Below are positions 16,449-24,782 of a stretch of 42,561 nt of DNA, in pieces; within the stretch, counting starts at the first letter, position 1, and each line of letters starts with the position of its first letter. The stretch comes from JANOBD01 sp031411495 (GTDB lineage Bacteria > Planctomycetota > Phycisphaerae > Tepidisphaerales > Tepidisphaeraceae): NCBI GenBank assembly GCA_031411495.1, contig JANOBD010000031.1, forward strand, positions 1 through 42,561, read 5' to 3'. The translations under genes were made by a program, and so were the position numbers. The notes under the pieces are model-generated. The model was not told the origin of the DNA. It did not search any database and saw nothing but the letters and a program-made list of their open reading frames with translations.

Positions 16449-17600
16449 TTACTCGACGCGATCGATCCAGCCGCCGCCGAGGACGACGTCGCCGTCATAG
16501 CAGACGGCCGCCTGTCCGGGGGTGATCGCGGGTTGTGGGGTATCGAAGACGATGCGGATTTCAGTTTCGCCGACGCGCTGCAGCGTGGCGGGCTGTGGCT
16601 GGGCGTTGTAGCGGATCTTGGCGGCGCAGCGGATCGGTTCGCGCGCATCGATGGCACGCTGCGCGAGGAGGTTGAGCTGGTTGGCGATCAGGCTCGTGCG
16701 CAGAAGTTGTTCTTTCTCGCCGACGATGACGCGGTTGTGCGGCGCATCGATCCCGACGACGTACAGCGGTAATGGCCGGGAGACACCGATACCCTTCCGC
16801 TGTCCGATCGTGAAGTGCTGGTGGCCTTCGTGCTGGCCGACGATGTGCCCCTCGGTGTCGACGATCTCGCCAACGCTGACCGCCTGCGGCGCGCGGCGCT
16901 TCAGCAGGCCGGCGTAATCCTGGTCGGGGACGAAGCAGATCTCTTGGCTGTCGGGCTTGTTGTAGGTCGGCAAGCCGAACTGCTCGGCCATCTTGCGGAC
17001 GATCGGCTTCTCGAAATCGCCAATTGGCAGCATCGTGTGATTCAGCGTCGAGCGGCTCATGCCGAAGAGGACGTAGCTCTGGTCCTTGGAATGATCGACG
17101 CCGCGCATCAGCGCGCGCTCGCCGCTGACCGGATCGGTGCCGACGCGCGCATAGTGGCCGGATGCGACGAAACTGGCGCCGACGGCTTCGGCGTACTGCG
17201 CGAGGCGGCCGAACTTGAGCCAGTCGTTGCAGCGGACACACGGGTTGGGCGTCCGGCCGGCGTTATATTCGCCGATGAAGTAGTCGATGATCTTGCCGAA
17301 GTCGTCCTGAAAGTTGAGAACGTAAAACGGGATGTCGAGCATGGCCGAGACGCGCCGCGCATCGGCGGCGTCGTTGACACTGCAGCAGCCCTGCTTGTGC
17401 GACGACGAAGTAGATTGGGGTTTGGAAAGATCAACCCTGCAGGCGTCCTCTTCGACCTTGACCCCGTCCGGCGAACCGAGGCGCAGGAAAGCGCCCATCA
17501 CGTCGTACCCCTGCTGCTTGAGCAGCGCGGCGGCGACGGAGGAATCGACGCCGCCCGACATCGCGACGACGACTTTCTGGCCCTTGCCCGGGAGGTTCAT
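16449..17600 (-). CDS. mnmA: tRNA-specific 2-thiouridylase MnmA
   Basis: MnmA makes the 2-thio group of wobble uridine 34 in tRNA-Lys, tRNA-Glu and tRNA-Gln, with ATP and sulfur passed from IscS/Tus proteins. All hallmarks are present in 383 residues: the PP-loop VVVAMSGGVDSSVAAALL at about 10-27, GRTPNPCVRCNDWLKFG with the catalytic Cys at about 120, KDQSYVLFGM, and the second catalytic Cys in SQEICFVPDQDY. The C-terminal beta-barrel begins near GQRKGIGV. A slight insertion with two adjacent Cys (KQGCCSVNDAADARR) follows the usual family region. The two GT39-like genes lie upstream on the same strand, with only 24 bases in between. Confidence 0.96.
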   Translation of the reverse strand: MNLPGKGQKVVVAMSGGVDSSVAAALLKQQGYDVMGAFLRLGSPDGVKVEEDACRVDLSKPQSTSSSHKQGCCSVNDAADARRVSAMLDIPFYVLNFQDDFGKIIDYFIGEYNAGRTPNPCVRCNDWLKFGRLAQYAEAVGASFVASGHYARVGTDPVSGERALMRGVDHSKDQSYVLFGMSRSTLNHTMLPIGDFEKPIVRKMAEQFGLPTYNKPDSQEICFVPDQDYAGLLKRRAPQAVSVGEIVDTEGHIVGQHEGHQHFTIGQRKGIGVSRPLPLYVVGIDAPHNRVIVGEKEQLLRTSLIANQLNLLAQRAIDAREPIRCAAKIRYNAQPQPATLQRVGETEIRIVFDTPQPAITPGQAAVCYDGDVVLGGGWIDRVE

Positions 17601-17624
17601 AACCCACGAGCGTAGGTCGAATCA

Positions 17625-19340
17625 TCAGTGGTTTCCAGCCGGGGGACCGCTTTGATCCAGTCGATAGATCGTCCCTTCGCCCGGAAAAGCCTTCAAAACC
17701 GGCTCCGGCCGCGGCCCGCGCGAAAGAATGAACGGCGTGCCCCCGCGCTCCAGCACATCCGCCACGTTCCCGCCGAACTCTTCGCCGATCAATTGGTAGC
17801 AGCTGCGATCCAGCCACCACATGGCGATCATGTGCTCGTTGCGCGTCTGGTTCTCGACAAAAAAGACCGCGTTGGGCGGCGAGTTGGCTCGGACGAACTT
17901 ACCGAGCTCCGGGAACGCGATCGGATCGGCCGGCGCGAACGCGCCCGCCTTGTACGAAACCCAGATGTGCCGTCCGATCGGAAACGCGAAGAGAATCGCA
18001 ACGCCGATCGTGACAAAGCGCGCCGGCAATCTGGCAACCTGCTTCCGCAGTGCGTGTGCAACCAGTGCCGCGACCGTCACGACGCCCATCTCGATCAGCA
18101 GGCGCCATTGCGAGAACATGATCGCCGCGAAGTGGGTGACGTCCTTTTTTTCGAGCAAAGAAAACTGTGGATAAGGACGGAGCAGCGCCAGGCCGCTCGC
18201 GACGACAATGCCGATCGCGATCGCGCGGCCACGCAGCGCATCGGCGACGCAGAATCCGGCGGCCAGCCACAGCGCGGGCCAGACGGGAAGCGTCGCACTC
18301 GGCGTCTTGGTGGTGGCGAGCAGGTGCGGAACGAGCACCCCAAGCGCCCAGAGGAAGGCGAACACGCGCCCACGCTCGCGCCGGCGGATCGCGTCTACGC
18401 CCAGCAGCGCGAAGGACAGGAACACCAGCGGATACCACTCGAGCATGACGCGAACCAGGTAATCGAACACGAGCCGATCCCACGGGTGGCCAAACGTCTC
18501 GAGGCCTTCGGTGAGGTGACGGAAGACGTGAACCTGCTCGTAGGCAAACTCGTTCGGGAAGGCGTGAAAGCACCAGGCGGGCCACGGAATACAGGTGGCG
18601 ATGCCGGCGAAAGCAAACACGATCGCCTGCCTGCGCGAGAGTTGGAGCCGAGCCGGATGAGAAGTGAACGTCGAACAAACCAACAGGAACACGGCGAGCC
18701 CGATCGGAAAGGTGGCGGGATAGCTTTTGGTGAGCCAGCCCGCTCCCATGAACACACCGGCGACGCCCGCGTGTTTCAGTCTGCCGGTGCGAGCGGCAAG
18801 CAGGAGCATCCAGATCGTCAATTCGCAGTAGAACAGCAACGCGGTATCGATGTGATCCGAAAACACCTGGCCGTGAACGAGCTGCGTGACCGCGGGACAA
18901 AATGTCTGAAAGGTCGAGGCGATCAGGCCCGCGCGTGCATCGCCGAGCGATCGGCCGATCAGGAACGTCAGCAGTACGCTCGCCGTCGAGAGCAGAAGGC
19001 TGGGCAACCGCATCGTGAAGTTTGACTCGCCGAAGAACGCCATGCTGCCGGCCATCTGCCAGAGGGCGAGCGGCGGCTTGTGCAGCCAGACGTGGTTGGC
19101 GAGCCAATTGTTCGGGTCATACGGCAGATACGGCAGCGCGTAGAGCATCGGCCGAAGCGGATCACGCATCATGCTGCGCGCGACGATGGCATGATATGAC
19201 TCGTCGAGGTCTTTGATCGATGGCTGGCCGAGCTGGTTGAGCCGGAAAAGGAAGCCGGCGAGCAACACGACGCCGAGCAGGATGTAAATGGTTTGGGGAA
19301 TCGGGGTGCGCTTGCTCGACTCGGTGACAACGGTCGTCAT
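17625..19340 (-). CDS. GT-C/GT39-type membrane glycosyltransferase (ArnT/PMT-like), copy 2 of a tandem pair
   Basis: A 571-residue polytopic inner-membrane protein with about a dozen hydrophobic segments. After the first helix comes KDLDESYHAIVARSMM, the acidic loop motif holding the presumed catalytic Asp/Glu of GT-C enzymes. WLHKPPLALWQMAGSM then FTMRLPSLLLSTA follow, typical of the PMT_2/ArnT group. These enzymes move a sugar from a polyprenyl-phosphate carrier to lipid or protein on the outer face of the membrane; acceptor and sugar are not predictable. The C-terminal third (periplasmic) contains AVFFVENQTRNEHMIAMWWLDR and ends in a small beta-rich part. It is clearly paralogous to the gene at 19380-21077 along its whole length, 39 bases downstream of it. 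Confidence 0.85.
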   Translation of the reverse strand: MTTVVTESSKRTPIPQTIYILLGVVLLAGFLFRLNQLGQPSIKDLDESYHAIVARSMMRDPLRPMLYALPYLPYDPNNWLANHVWLHKPPLALWQMAGSMAFFGESNFTMRLPSLLLSTASVLLTFLIGRSLGDARAGLIASTFQTFCPAVTQLVHGQVFSDHIDTALLFYCELTIWMLLLAARTGRLKHAGVAGVFMGAGWLTKSYPATFPIGLAVFLLVCSTFTSHPARLQLSRRQAIVFAFAGIATCIPWPAWCFHAFPNEFAYEQVHVFRHLTEGLETFGHPWDRLVFDYLVRVMLEWYPLVFLSFALLGVDAIRRRERGRVFAFLWALGVLVPHLLATTKTPSATLPVWPALWLAAGFCVADALRGRAIAIGIVVASGLALLRPYPQFSLLEKKDVTHFAAIMFSQWRLLIEMGVVTVAALVAHALRKQVARLPARFVTIGVAILFAFPIGRHIWVSYKAGAFAPADPIAFPELGKFVRANSPPNAVFFVENQTRNEHMIAMWWLDRSCYQLIGEEFGGNVADVLERGGTPFILSRGPRPEPVLKAFPGEGTIYRLDQSGPPAGNH

Positions 19341-19379
19341 CGCGTTCGAGCTTATCCGAAATCATCGTCGCAAGTCATT

Positions 19380-21077
19380 TCATTCGCCGGGCCGGGTCGA
19401 GGGCGCGCCGATCGAATAGATCGTTCCTTCCGAGGTCGGCGGAAAGAGCGGACGTTCGCTCCGGCCGAGTCGAGAAAGGATGAACGGCTGCCCGCCGTTC
19501 CGGACGACCATTTCGACGTCCTTCTCAAAGAGGCCGCTCCGGATCGGATAACAGGTTCGATCCAGCCACCACATGGCGATCAAGTGTTCGTGACGCGCGA
19601 CGTCATCGACGAAAAAGACCGCATTCGACGGCGCGTTGTCGCGCACGACTTTGCCCAGAATCGGGAACGAGACCGCCTGCGGATCGACGTCATCGCTCGT
19701 GAGCCACGCGATGCGGCAATGCCGCGCGACCGGCCATGTGAGTGCGACTGCCAGGAGTGACCACGCGACTTTCGGGGAGACCTCGGCACCCCGAGACAAT
19801 GCGATCAGCGCCGACAACGCGATCACCGCGAACTGCACGAGGACGCGCCACTCGGCGAGCATGATTCGGCCGAAGGAGTAGCCATCTTTCGGCACCGGCG
19901 GATTGATCGGAAATGTCGGCCAGAACGCGATCAGCATTGCGGCTGCGACCACTGCATACAAAGTCGCAGCACGGCCGCGCGTCGAATCGGCAACGACAAA
20001 TCCGATCGCCAGCCAGAGTGCCGGCCACGCGGTGAGTGTCGCGCTGGGCGTCTTGCTCACCGCGAGCAGGTGCGGAACGATCACGCCCAGCGCCCACACG
20101 ATGACGAACCATCGCCGGCTGTCGCGCGCACGCCACCCGTCGATCAGCAGAAACAGCATCGCCGCGATCGCGAGCGGATACCACTCGAGCAGCGCGCGGA
20201 AGAGGTATTCGAAGAGCAGTCGATCCCACGGCGCGGCGAAGGTCTCGATGTCCTGCGTCAGGTGCTGGAACACGTACGCCTGCTCGTGGGCGAACTCGCG
20301 CGGAAACATCGACCAGCACCAGAGCGTCCAGGGCAACGCGACGGCGACGGCGGACCAGATGAACGCCGTCATCTGCTTTCCGTCGAGCTTGAGTCGGTTG
20401 TCGTAGCGAAAGTACCGCTTCGCGAGAAGAAGCACGACCGCCAGGCCGACGATGAACAGACATGGAAAGCTCTTGCTCAGGTACGCAAGCCCGGTCGCGA
20501 CGCCGGCCAGAACAGCCCAGCGATTCGTGTCGCGCTTTGCGGCGTGGATCAGGCACCAGATCGCGAGTTCGCTGTAGAACAGCATCGCGATGTCGACGTG
20601 GTCGGAGAACACCTGGCCGTGGACGAACCGCGTGATCGCGGGATTCAGCGCTTGGAGAACGCTCGCGAACAATCCCGCGCGAACGTCGCCCAGCGACCGG
20701 CCGATCAGAAAGGTGAGCGCGACCGCGGCGGTGGAAAGCAGCAGGCTCGGAATTCGCATCGCGAAGTTCGATTCGCCGAGAGTTGTCATCGAAAGCGCCA
20801 TCTGCCACATCGCCACCGGCGGCTTGTGGAGCCAGATCGAATTGCTCAGCCAATTGGTCGGGTCAAACGGCAGGTACGGATGCTCGTAAAGCTTTGGGAA
20901 GAGCGGATTGTGCATCATGCTCCGCGCGACCAGCGCGTGGAACACTTCATCGAGATCCTTCACCGCAGGCTGGCCCAGATGATGCAGACGCAGAAGGAAC
21001 GAAACGATCAACACGATGGCGAGTGCGATCCACATCGCTCGCGGCGTTCGGATTTGGGCAGGAACATCGGCCGACAT
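19380..21077 (-). CDS. GT-C/GT39-type membrane glycosyltransferase (ArnT/PMT-like), copy 1 of a tandem pair
   Basis: A 565-residue polytopic membrane protein. It shows the same blocks as its downstream paralogue: LGQPAVKDLDEVFHALVARSMM in the first periplasmic loop, IWLHKPPVAMWQMALSM, MRIPSLLLSTAAVALTFLIGRSLGD, VHGQVFSDHVDIAMLFY, and AVFFVDDVARHEHLIAMWWLDR near the end. Similarity extends from first to last helix, so the two genes arose by duplication of the whole gene. Their divergence suggests different acceptors or an obligate pair. Start is the ATG at 21077. The gene is separated from fliA by a terminator, so it is probably not part of the flagellar transcript. Confidence 0.85.
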   Translation of the reverse strand: MSADVPAQIRTPRAMWIALAIVLIVSFLLRLHHLGQPAVKDLDEVFHALVARSMMHNPLFPKLYEHPYLPFDPTNWLSNSIWLHKPPVAMWQMALSMTTLGESNFAMRIPSLLLSTAAVALTFLIGRSLGDVRAGLFASVLQALNPAITRFVHGQVFSDHVDIAMLFYSELAIWCLIHAAKRDTNRWAVLAGVATGLAYLSKSFPCLFIVGLAVVLLLAKRYFRYDNRLKLDGKQMTAFIWSAVAVALPWTLWCWSMFPREFAHEQAYVFQHLTQDIETFAAPWDRLLFEYLFRALLEWYPLAIAAMLFLLIDGWRARDSRRWFVIVWALGVIVPHLLAVSKTPSATLTAWPALWLAIGFVVADSTRGRAATLYAVVAAAMLIAFWPTFPINPPVPKDGYSFGRIMLAEWRVLVQFAVIALSALIALSRGAEVSPKVAWSLLAVALTWPVARHCRIAWLTSDDVDPQAVSFPILGKVVRDNAPSNAVFFVDDVARHEHLIAMWWLDRTCYPIRSGLFEKDVEMVVRNGGQPFILSRLGRSERPLFPPTSEGTIYSIGAPSTRPGE

Positions 21078-21121
21078 CGACCGGAATGTACGCGATCGAT
21101 CCGCCCCGCTCGAAATGTGTG

Positions 21122-21159
21122 ATCAAAAAGAACCCCGCGGAGATCATCCGCGGGGTTCT
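21122..21159 (-). terminator. Rho-independent terminator after fliA, end of the flagellar cluster
   Basis: A perfect 13-bp stem (21129-21141 with 21147-21159, five-base loop) is followed on the minus strand by CTTTTTGATC. It begins 39 bases after the fliA stop and closes the 21-kb minus-strand flagellar series. Confidence 0.93.
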
Positions 21160-21197
21160 GGAGTTGCTGGCCCGATCTTTTCGTCGGTGAGAGTTCG

Positions 21198-22004
21198 TTA
21201 TACCGCGGCGGTCTCGGCGATTTCCTTGCGGCGGTCCTGGATCTGTGCCTTGAGCCGAAGGAGGATGCTGCTGTGCATCTGGCTTACGCGGCTTTCGGAG
21301 AGATCGAGCGTGGCGCCGATTTCCTTCATCGTCATCTCTTCGAAGTAGTAGAGGATGATGATGAGGCGTTCTGCACGGGAGAGGCCGCGGGTGATGAGTT
21401 CTTTGAGGTCGCGACGCTGCATTTCGCGGACCGGATCCTGGCCCTTCTTGTCTTCGAGGACGTCGATTTCGCGGACGTCCTTGTTCGAGTCGGTCTCGAA
21501 CCACTTGCGGCTGAGGCTGACTACGCCGACGGCGGATGCGTCTTTCTGCATCTTGTCGAACTCGCCCTTATCGACGCCGAGCTTTTTAGCGAGTTCGTCT
21601 TCGGTCGGTGCGCGGCCGAGTTCGACTTCGAGGATCTTGGTGGCGCCGTCGATCTTGTGAGCGCGGCTGCGCACGAGGCGCGGCACCCAGTCCATCGAGC
21701 GGAGTTCGTCGAGGATGGCGCCGCGGATACGCGGGGCGCAGTAGGTTTCGAACTTCACGCCGCGCTCCGGGTCGAACGCGTCGATCGCGTCCATCAGCCC
21801 GAAGATGCCGGCCGACATCAGGTCGTCGAGTTCGACTTCGTCTGGAAGCTTGGAGTGAACGCGCTCGGCGTTGTAGCGGACCAAGTGCAGGTAATGCTCC
21901 ATGAGCATGTTCCGCAGCTTCTCACTCTTCTGCTTGTGGTATTGGTCCCAGACCGCGCGAATGTCGTCCTGCTTCGTGGCCCGATTCAACGTTGACTTGC
22001 TCAC
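21198..22004 (-). CDS. fliA: RNA polymerase sigma factor for flagellar genes (FliA/WhiG type)
   Basis: A 268-residue sigma-28 family factor that directs RNA polymerase to late flagellar and chemotaxis promoters. Region 2 is LDDLMSAGIFGLMDAIDAFD with FETYCAPRIRGAILDELRSM, the strongly conserved core. Region 3 is APTEDELAKKLGVDKGEFDK, and region 4 is LSRAERLIIILYYFEEMTMK with LDLSESRVSQMHSSILLRLK. The start is a GTG at 22004 with GGGAGG just upstream. It is the last gene of the flagellar cluster, after flhG and a small membrane protein gene; flhF-flhG-fliA is a common order. An anti-sigma factor FlgM is not visible here. Confidence 0.95.
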   Translation of the reverse strand: MSKSTLNRATKQDDIRAVWDQYHKQKSEKLRNMLMEHYLHLVRYNAERVHSKLPDEVELDDLMSAGIFGLMDAIDAFDPERGVKFETYCAPRIRGAILDELRSMDWVPRLVRSRAHKIDGATKILEVELGRAPTEDELAKKLGVDKGEFDKMQKDASAVGVVSLSRKWFETDSNKDVREIDVLEDKKGQDPVREMQRRDLKELITRGLSRAERLIIILYYFEEMTMKEIGATLDLSESRVSQMHSSILLRLKAQIQDRRKEIAETAAV

Positions 22005-22236
22005 GTAAGCCTCCCAATCCGTGGGGGTTGGTCACCCTTATTTCGCAGCCATTCGCGTCAAGATCGATTGAGCGATTGACCGATGAACTTGTGACTCGAG
22101 GGGCGGCAACCGACACGGCGGTCACTCACCTTGCCGAAGACATGAACGCGACGAACGAAACTCGCGACGTGACTTTTGCGTTCCGGCACAAATGCGGCGC
22201 AACGAGAGCACCATGCTCTTTAACGCCACATCTCCT

Positions 22237-22473
22237 CTATCGACCTTCCGTGGCCGATTCTTTAGCCGCTTCGGATTTCTCAGCTTCAGCCCGCTCGCTG
22301 AGAATTCGTTCCGCGGCAATACCGATAATGTACCCGATCACGTACGTCCCAAACATGGCCACCAGCGATCGCCACACGACGGTCGTGAACGGGTTTCCCG
22401 CTTCGAACGCGCCGACGAACAGGCACATCGCAAACGCCACCAGCGAGAGGATGCCTGCAATCCGGTTGGCCAT
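22237..22473 (-). CDS. Small two-helix membrane protein, flagellar-cluster passenger of unknown function
   Basis: A 78-residue protein I do not recognise. Two hydrophobic segments are clear (IAGILSLVAFAMCLFVGAF, about residues 5-23, and SLVAMFGTYVIGYIIGIAA, about 36-54). They are followed by a charged Glu/Lys-rich tail (ERILSERAEAEKSEAAKES). Start is the ATG at 22473. The only good ribosome site, AGAGGAG at 22494-22500, serves a three-codon mini-frame (ATG AAA GTG TAG, 22489-22478) that ends four bases before this start. Its position between flhG and fliA in a tight same-strand cluster suggests a motility-related role, but that is position only. Conservation in relatives would decide whether it is real. 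Confidence 0.6.
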   Translation of the reverse strand: MANRIAGILSLVAFAMCLFVGAFEAGNPFTTVVWRSLVAMFGTYVIGYIIGIAAERILSERAEAEKSEAAKESATEGR

Positions 22474-22560
22474 CGAACTACACTTTCATCGAACTCCTCT
22501 GACGACGCAATCCTGCAGTTCTCCACAATCCATGAACGGTCGGGCATTCCCCGATCCAAT

Positions 22561-23481
22561 TCAATTTCGAAACATCCACCTTCCGAGCCGGTCGAAGAAT
22601 CCCTGCGCCCGCGGCTTCACGCTTCCACCGCCCAGGCGGTTGGCGAGCTGAATCATTCCGTGCGTCGCCGGCGAGCGCGGCGCAGAGAGCACGAACGGCG
22701 ATCGCCCGCGCACCGCCGTCGTCACCGCATCGTCCTTGGGAATGAACCCCGCATCGAACACCACCGCACCCAGAAACTGCCTGGCCACTTTCGACACGCG
22801 CTCGTAAACGTGCGTGCCCTCCTGCGGCGAGAGCGTCTGGTTCACCAGCAGGCTGATGCGCCGATCGTGGGCCGAGCCTTCCTGCTCCGCCGCCTTCACG
22901 AGTACCTTGATCGCCGCGTAGGCATCGGTGATGGCCGTCGGCTCAGGTGTTGTCACCACCAGCACGTGGTCGGCGGCGCGGGTGAAGCTCATCACGTTCG
23001 GACTGATGCCGGCGCCCGTATCAATGATGATGATGTCGCACTGCGTCTCGAGCTCGCCGAGGGCGCGAATCAACCGCTCACGGTCGAAGTCGGACAGGTC
23101 GGCCATCTTCGCGAGTCCCGAAGCGCCGCAGATGAGCTTGAAGCCGCCGGGCGCATCAACCATGACGTCTTTGAGTTCACGCTGCCGCGCGACGACGTGG
23201 GCGAGGTTCGATTTCACATCGATGTTGCAGAGCACGTCGGCGTTCGCGAGCCCCAGATCGGCGTCGATCAGGATCACGCGTTTACCGGCCTGCGCGAGCG
23301 CGATCGCGAGGTTGACCGAGACGTTCGATTTGCCGACGCCGCCCTTTCCGCTGGTTACGGCGAAAACGGTGGCGCGCTGCACCTGCGCCGCCATCGCGCG
23401 GAGCTTGGCGGCCTGATCGATCACGACGGGCTTGCTGAGAAGCGTCGCGGGCGTGACGGGGAGTCTTGCTTGTACGGGCAC
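22561..23481 (-). CDS. flhG: Flagellar number regulator FlhG (MinD-like ATPase, YlxH family)
   Basis: FlhG is a MinD-type ATPase that limits flagellar number and works with FlhF. In 306 residues it has the deviant Walker A motif FAVTSGKGGVGKSNVSVNLA at about 40-59, ILIDADLGLANADVL, and DIIIIDTGAGISPNVMSF. A C-terminal amphipathic segment (FFDRLGRWMFR) is likely to bind membrane. The N-terminus contains DQAAKLRAMAAQ, resembling the DQAxxLR motif by which FlhG-type proteins stimulate FlhF. GTG start at 23481 with AGGAAGGTG upstream. It follows flhF with a 73-base gap. Confidence 0.93.
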   Translation of the reverse strand: MPVQARLPVTPATLLSKPVVIDQAAKLRAMAAQVQRATVFAVTSGKGGVGKSNVSVNLAIALAQAGKRVILIDADLGLANADVLCNIDVKSNLAHVVARQRELKDVMVDAPGGFKLICGASGLAKMADLSDFDRERLIRALGELETQCDIIIIDTGAGISPNVMSFTRAADHVLVVTTPEPTAITDAYAAIKVLVKAAEQEGSAHDRRISLLVNQTLSPQEGTHVYERVSKVARQFLGAVVFDAGFIPKDDAVTTAVRGRSPFVLSAPRSPATHGMIQLANRLGGGSVKPRAQGFFDRLGRWMFRN

Positions 23482-23554
23482 GTTTCACCTTCCTCTTCGA
23501 TTCACGTGAAGAGGCACTTTCATTCGCTTCGGACACAACGGTTCCAACCACGCA

Positions 23555-24766
23555 TCACTTCTCGCCCACGATCATCCGCGCGATTCGCCGCGCCTGGCCC
23601 ACTTCGATGTCATCCGGCACATCCTGTCCGGTTGTGACATACGACAGTCCCTTATTCAGTTTCCGCACCACAGACAACAGCATTCCCAGCTGCGCCGCCT
23701 CATCGACCTTGGTAAAGATCACCTTATCAACGCGCACGCCGCTGAACTTCTCCATCGCCAGTTCGGCGCTGCGCTGGCCGCAGGTGGTGGAGAGCACGAG
23801 GTGCACTTCATCCGGACGGGCCGCTTCGAGGAAGCGGCTGAGTTCGTTGAGCTTGAGCGCATCGGTCGGGCTCCGCCCTGCCGTGTCGATCAGGACATAT
23901 TCGCAATCGGTCATCGAATCGACGGCCGCGCGCATCTCGTCGGGGTTGTTCACGATCGTGAGCACGATGCCGATCAGGTCGGCGTACTTGCGGAGCTGAT
24001 CGATTGCTGCGATGCGGTACGTGTCGATCGTGATCAGGCCGACTTTCTTGTTCTCGCGGAGTTTCAGATTGGCGGCGAGCTTGGCGATGGTGGTCGTCTT
24101 GCCTACACCGGTCGGGCCGATGAGCGCGACGACGTGCGGGCCCGACGGCTTCTTTCGCTCGATCGGGCCGCTCATGGGGATCAGTTTTTCGATCTGTTCG
24201 ACCATCCGCTCGCGAACGAACTGGGCGTTGGCCAGTTGCTCGGGCCGGGCGTTCTGCTGGATCTTGCGCAGGATGTCTGTCGCGAGTTCCTCGCTCACTT
24301 CCGACTCAATCAGCTGCATGTAGTGATCGAAAAGTTCTTCGGGAACCGACGGCGTGGTGCGATGGCGAACCTCGTGCACCAGTTCTTTCACCATCGTTTT
24401 GAGCGTGGTGATCTCGCCGGCGAAATTCATCATCGCCACCGACTGGGCGGCAGGCGTTTCCAGCAGCGCCTTGCCCGGCGCGCCGTTGTTGATGCCCGGC
24501 GGCAACTTGGAGTTGGCGGCATACGCGGCCGGACCGCTCTGCGGCACCTTCTTCATCACCGGCTTCTCCGGCGCCTGCGGGCCGCGGCGCTGAACGTTCA
24601 CGCCCTTGCCGGCCATCACCTCCACATGCTCGCGCTTGCGCAGCCCGAGCCAGCGGCGGGTCGTCACCGTCCGCGTCGAGAGGATCACCGCATCTTCGCC
24701 AAGCAGACGCTTCACCTCTTTGAAGGCATCCGCAATCGTCGGGGCTGTGATTTTTTCCAGTTGCAT
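23555..24766 (-). CDS. flhF: Flagellar biosynthesis SRP-type GTPase FlhF
   Basis: FlhF is the third SRP GTPase beside Ffh and FtsY; it marks the pole or site where the flagellum is built. The 403-residue protein starts at the ATG at 24766, with AGGA seven bases upstream, 16 bases after flhA; a start at 24799 would overlap flhA. The B domain, MQLEKITAPTIADAFKEVKR, is followed by a Pro-rich linker, an N domain, and the G domain with ALIGPTGVGKTTTIAKLAAN (G1), TIDTYRIAAIDQLRKYAD, LIDTAGRSPTD (G3) and FTKVDEA (G4). Flagellar placement is probably polar, given the flhF-flhG pair. Confidence 0.95.
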   Translation of the reverse strand: MQLEKITAPTIADAFKEVKRLLGEDAVILSTRTVTTRRWLGLRKREHVEVMAGKGVNVQRRGPQAPEKPVMKKVPQSGPAAYAANSKLPPGINNGAPGKALLETPAAQSVAMMNFAGEITTLKTMVKELVHEVRHRTTPSVPEELFDHYMQLIESEVSEELATDILRKIQQNARPEQLANAQFVRERMVEQIEKLIPMSGPIERKKPSGPHVVALIGPTGVGKTTTIAKLAANLKLRENKKVGLITIDTYRIAAIDQLRKYADLIGIVLTIVNNPDEMRAAVDSMTDCEYVLIDTAGRSPTDALKLNELSRFLEAARPDEVHLVLSTTCGQRSAELAMEKFSGVRVDKVIFTKVDEAAQLGMLLSVVRKLNKGLSYVTTGQDVPDDIEVGQARRIARMIVGEK

Positions 24767-24782
24767 CGCTTTTCCTACTTCC

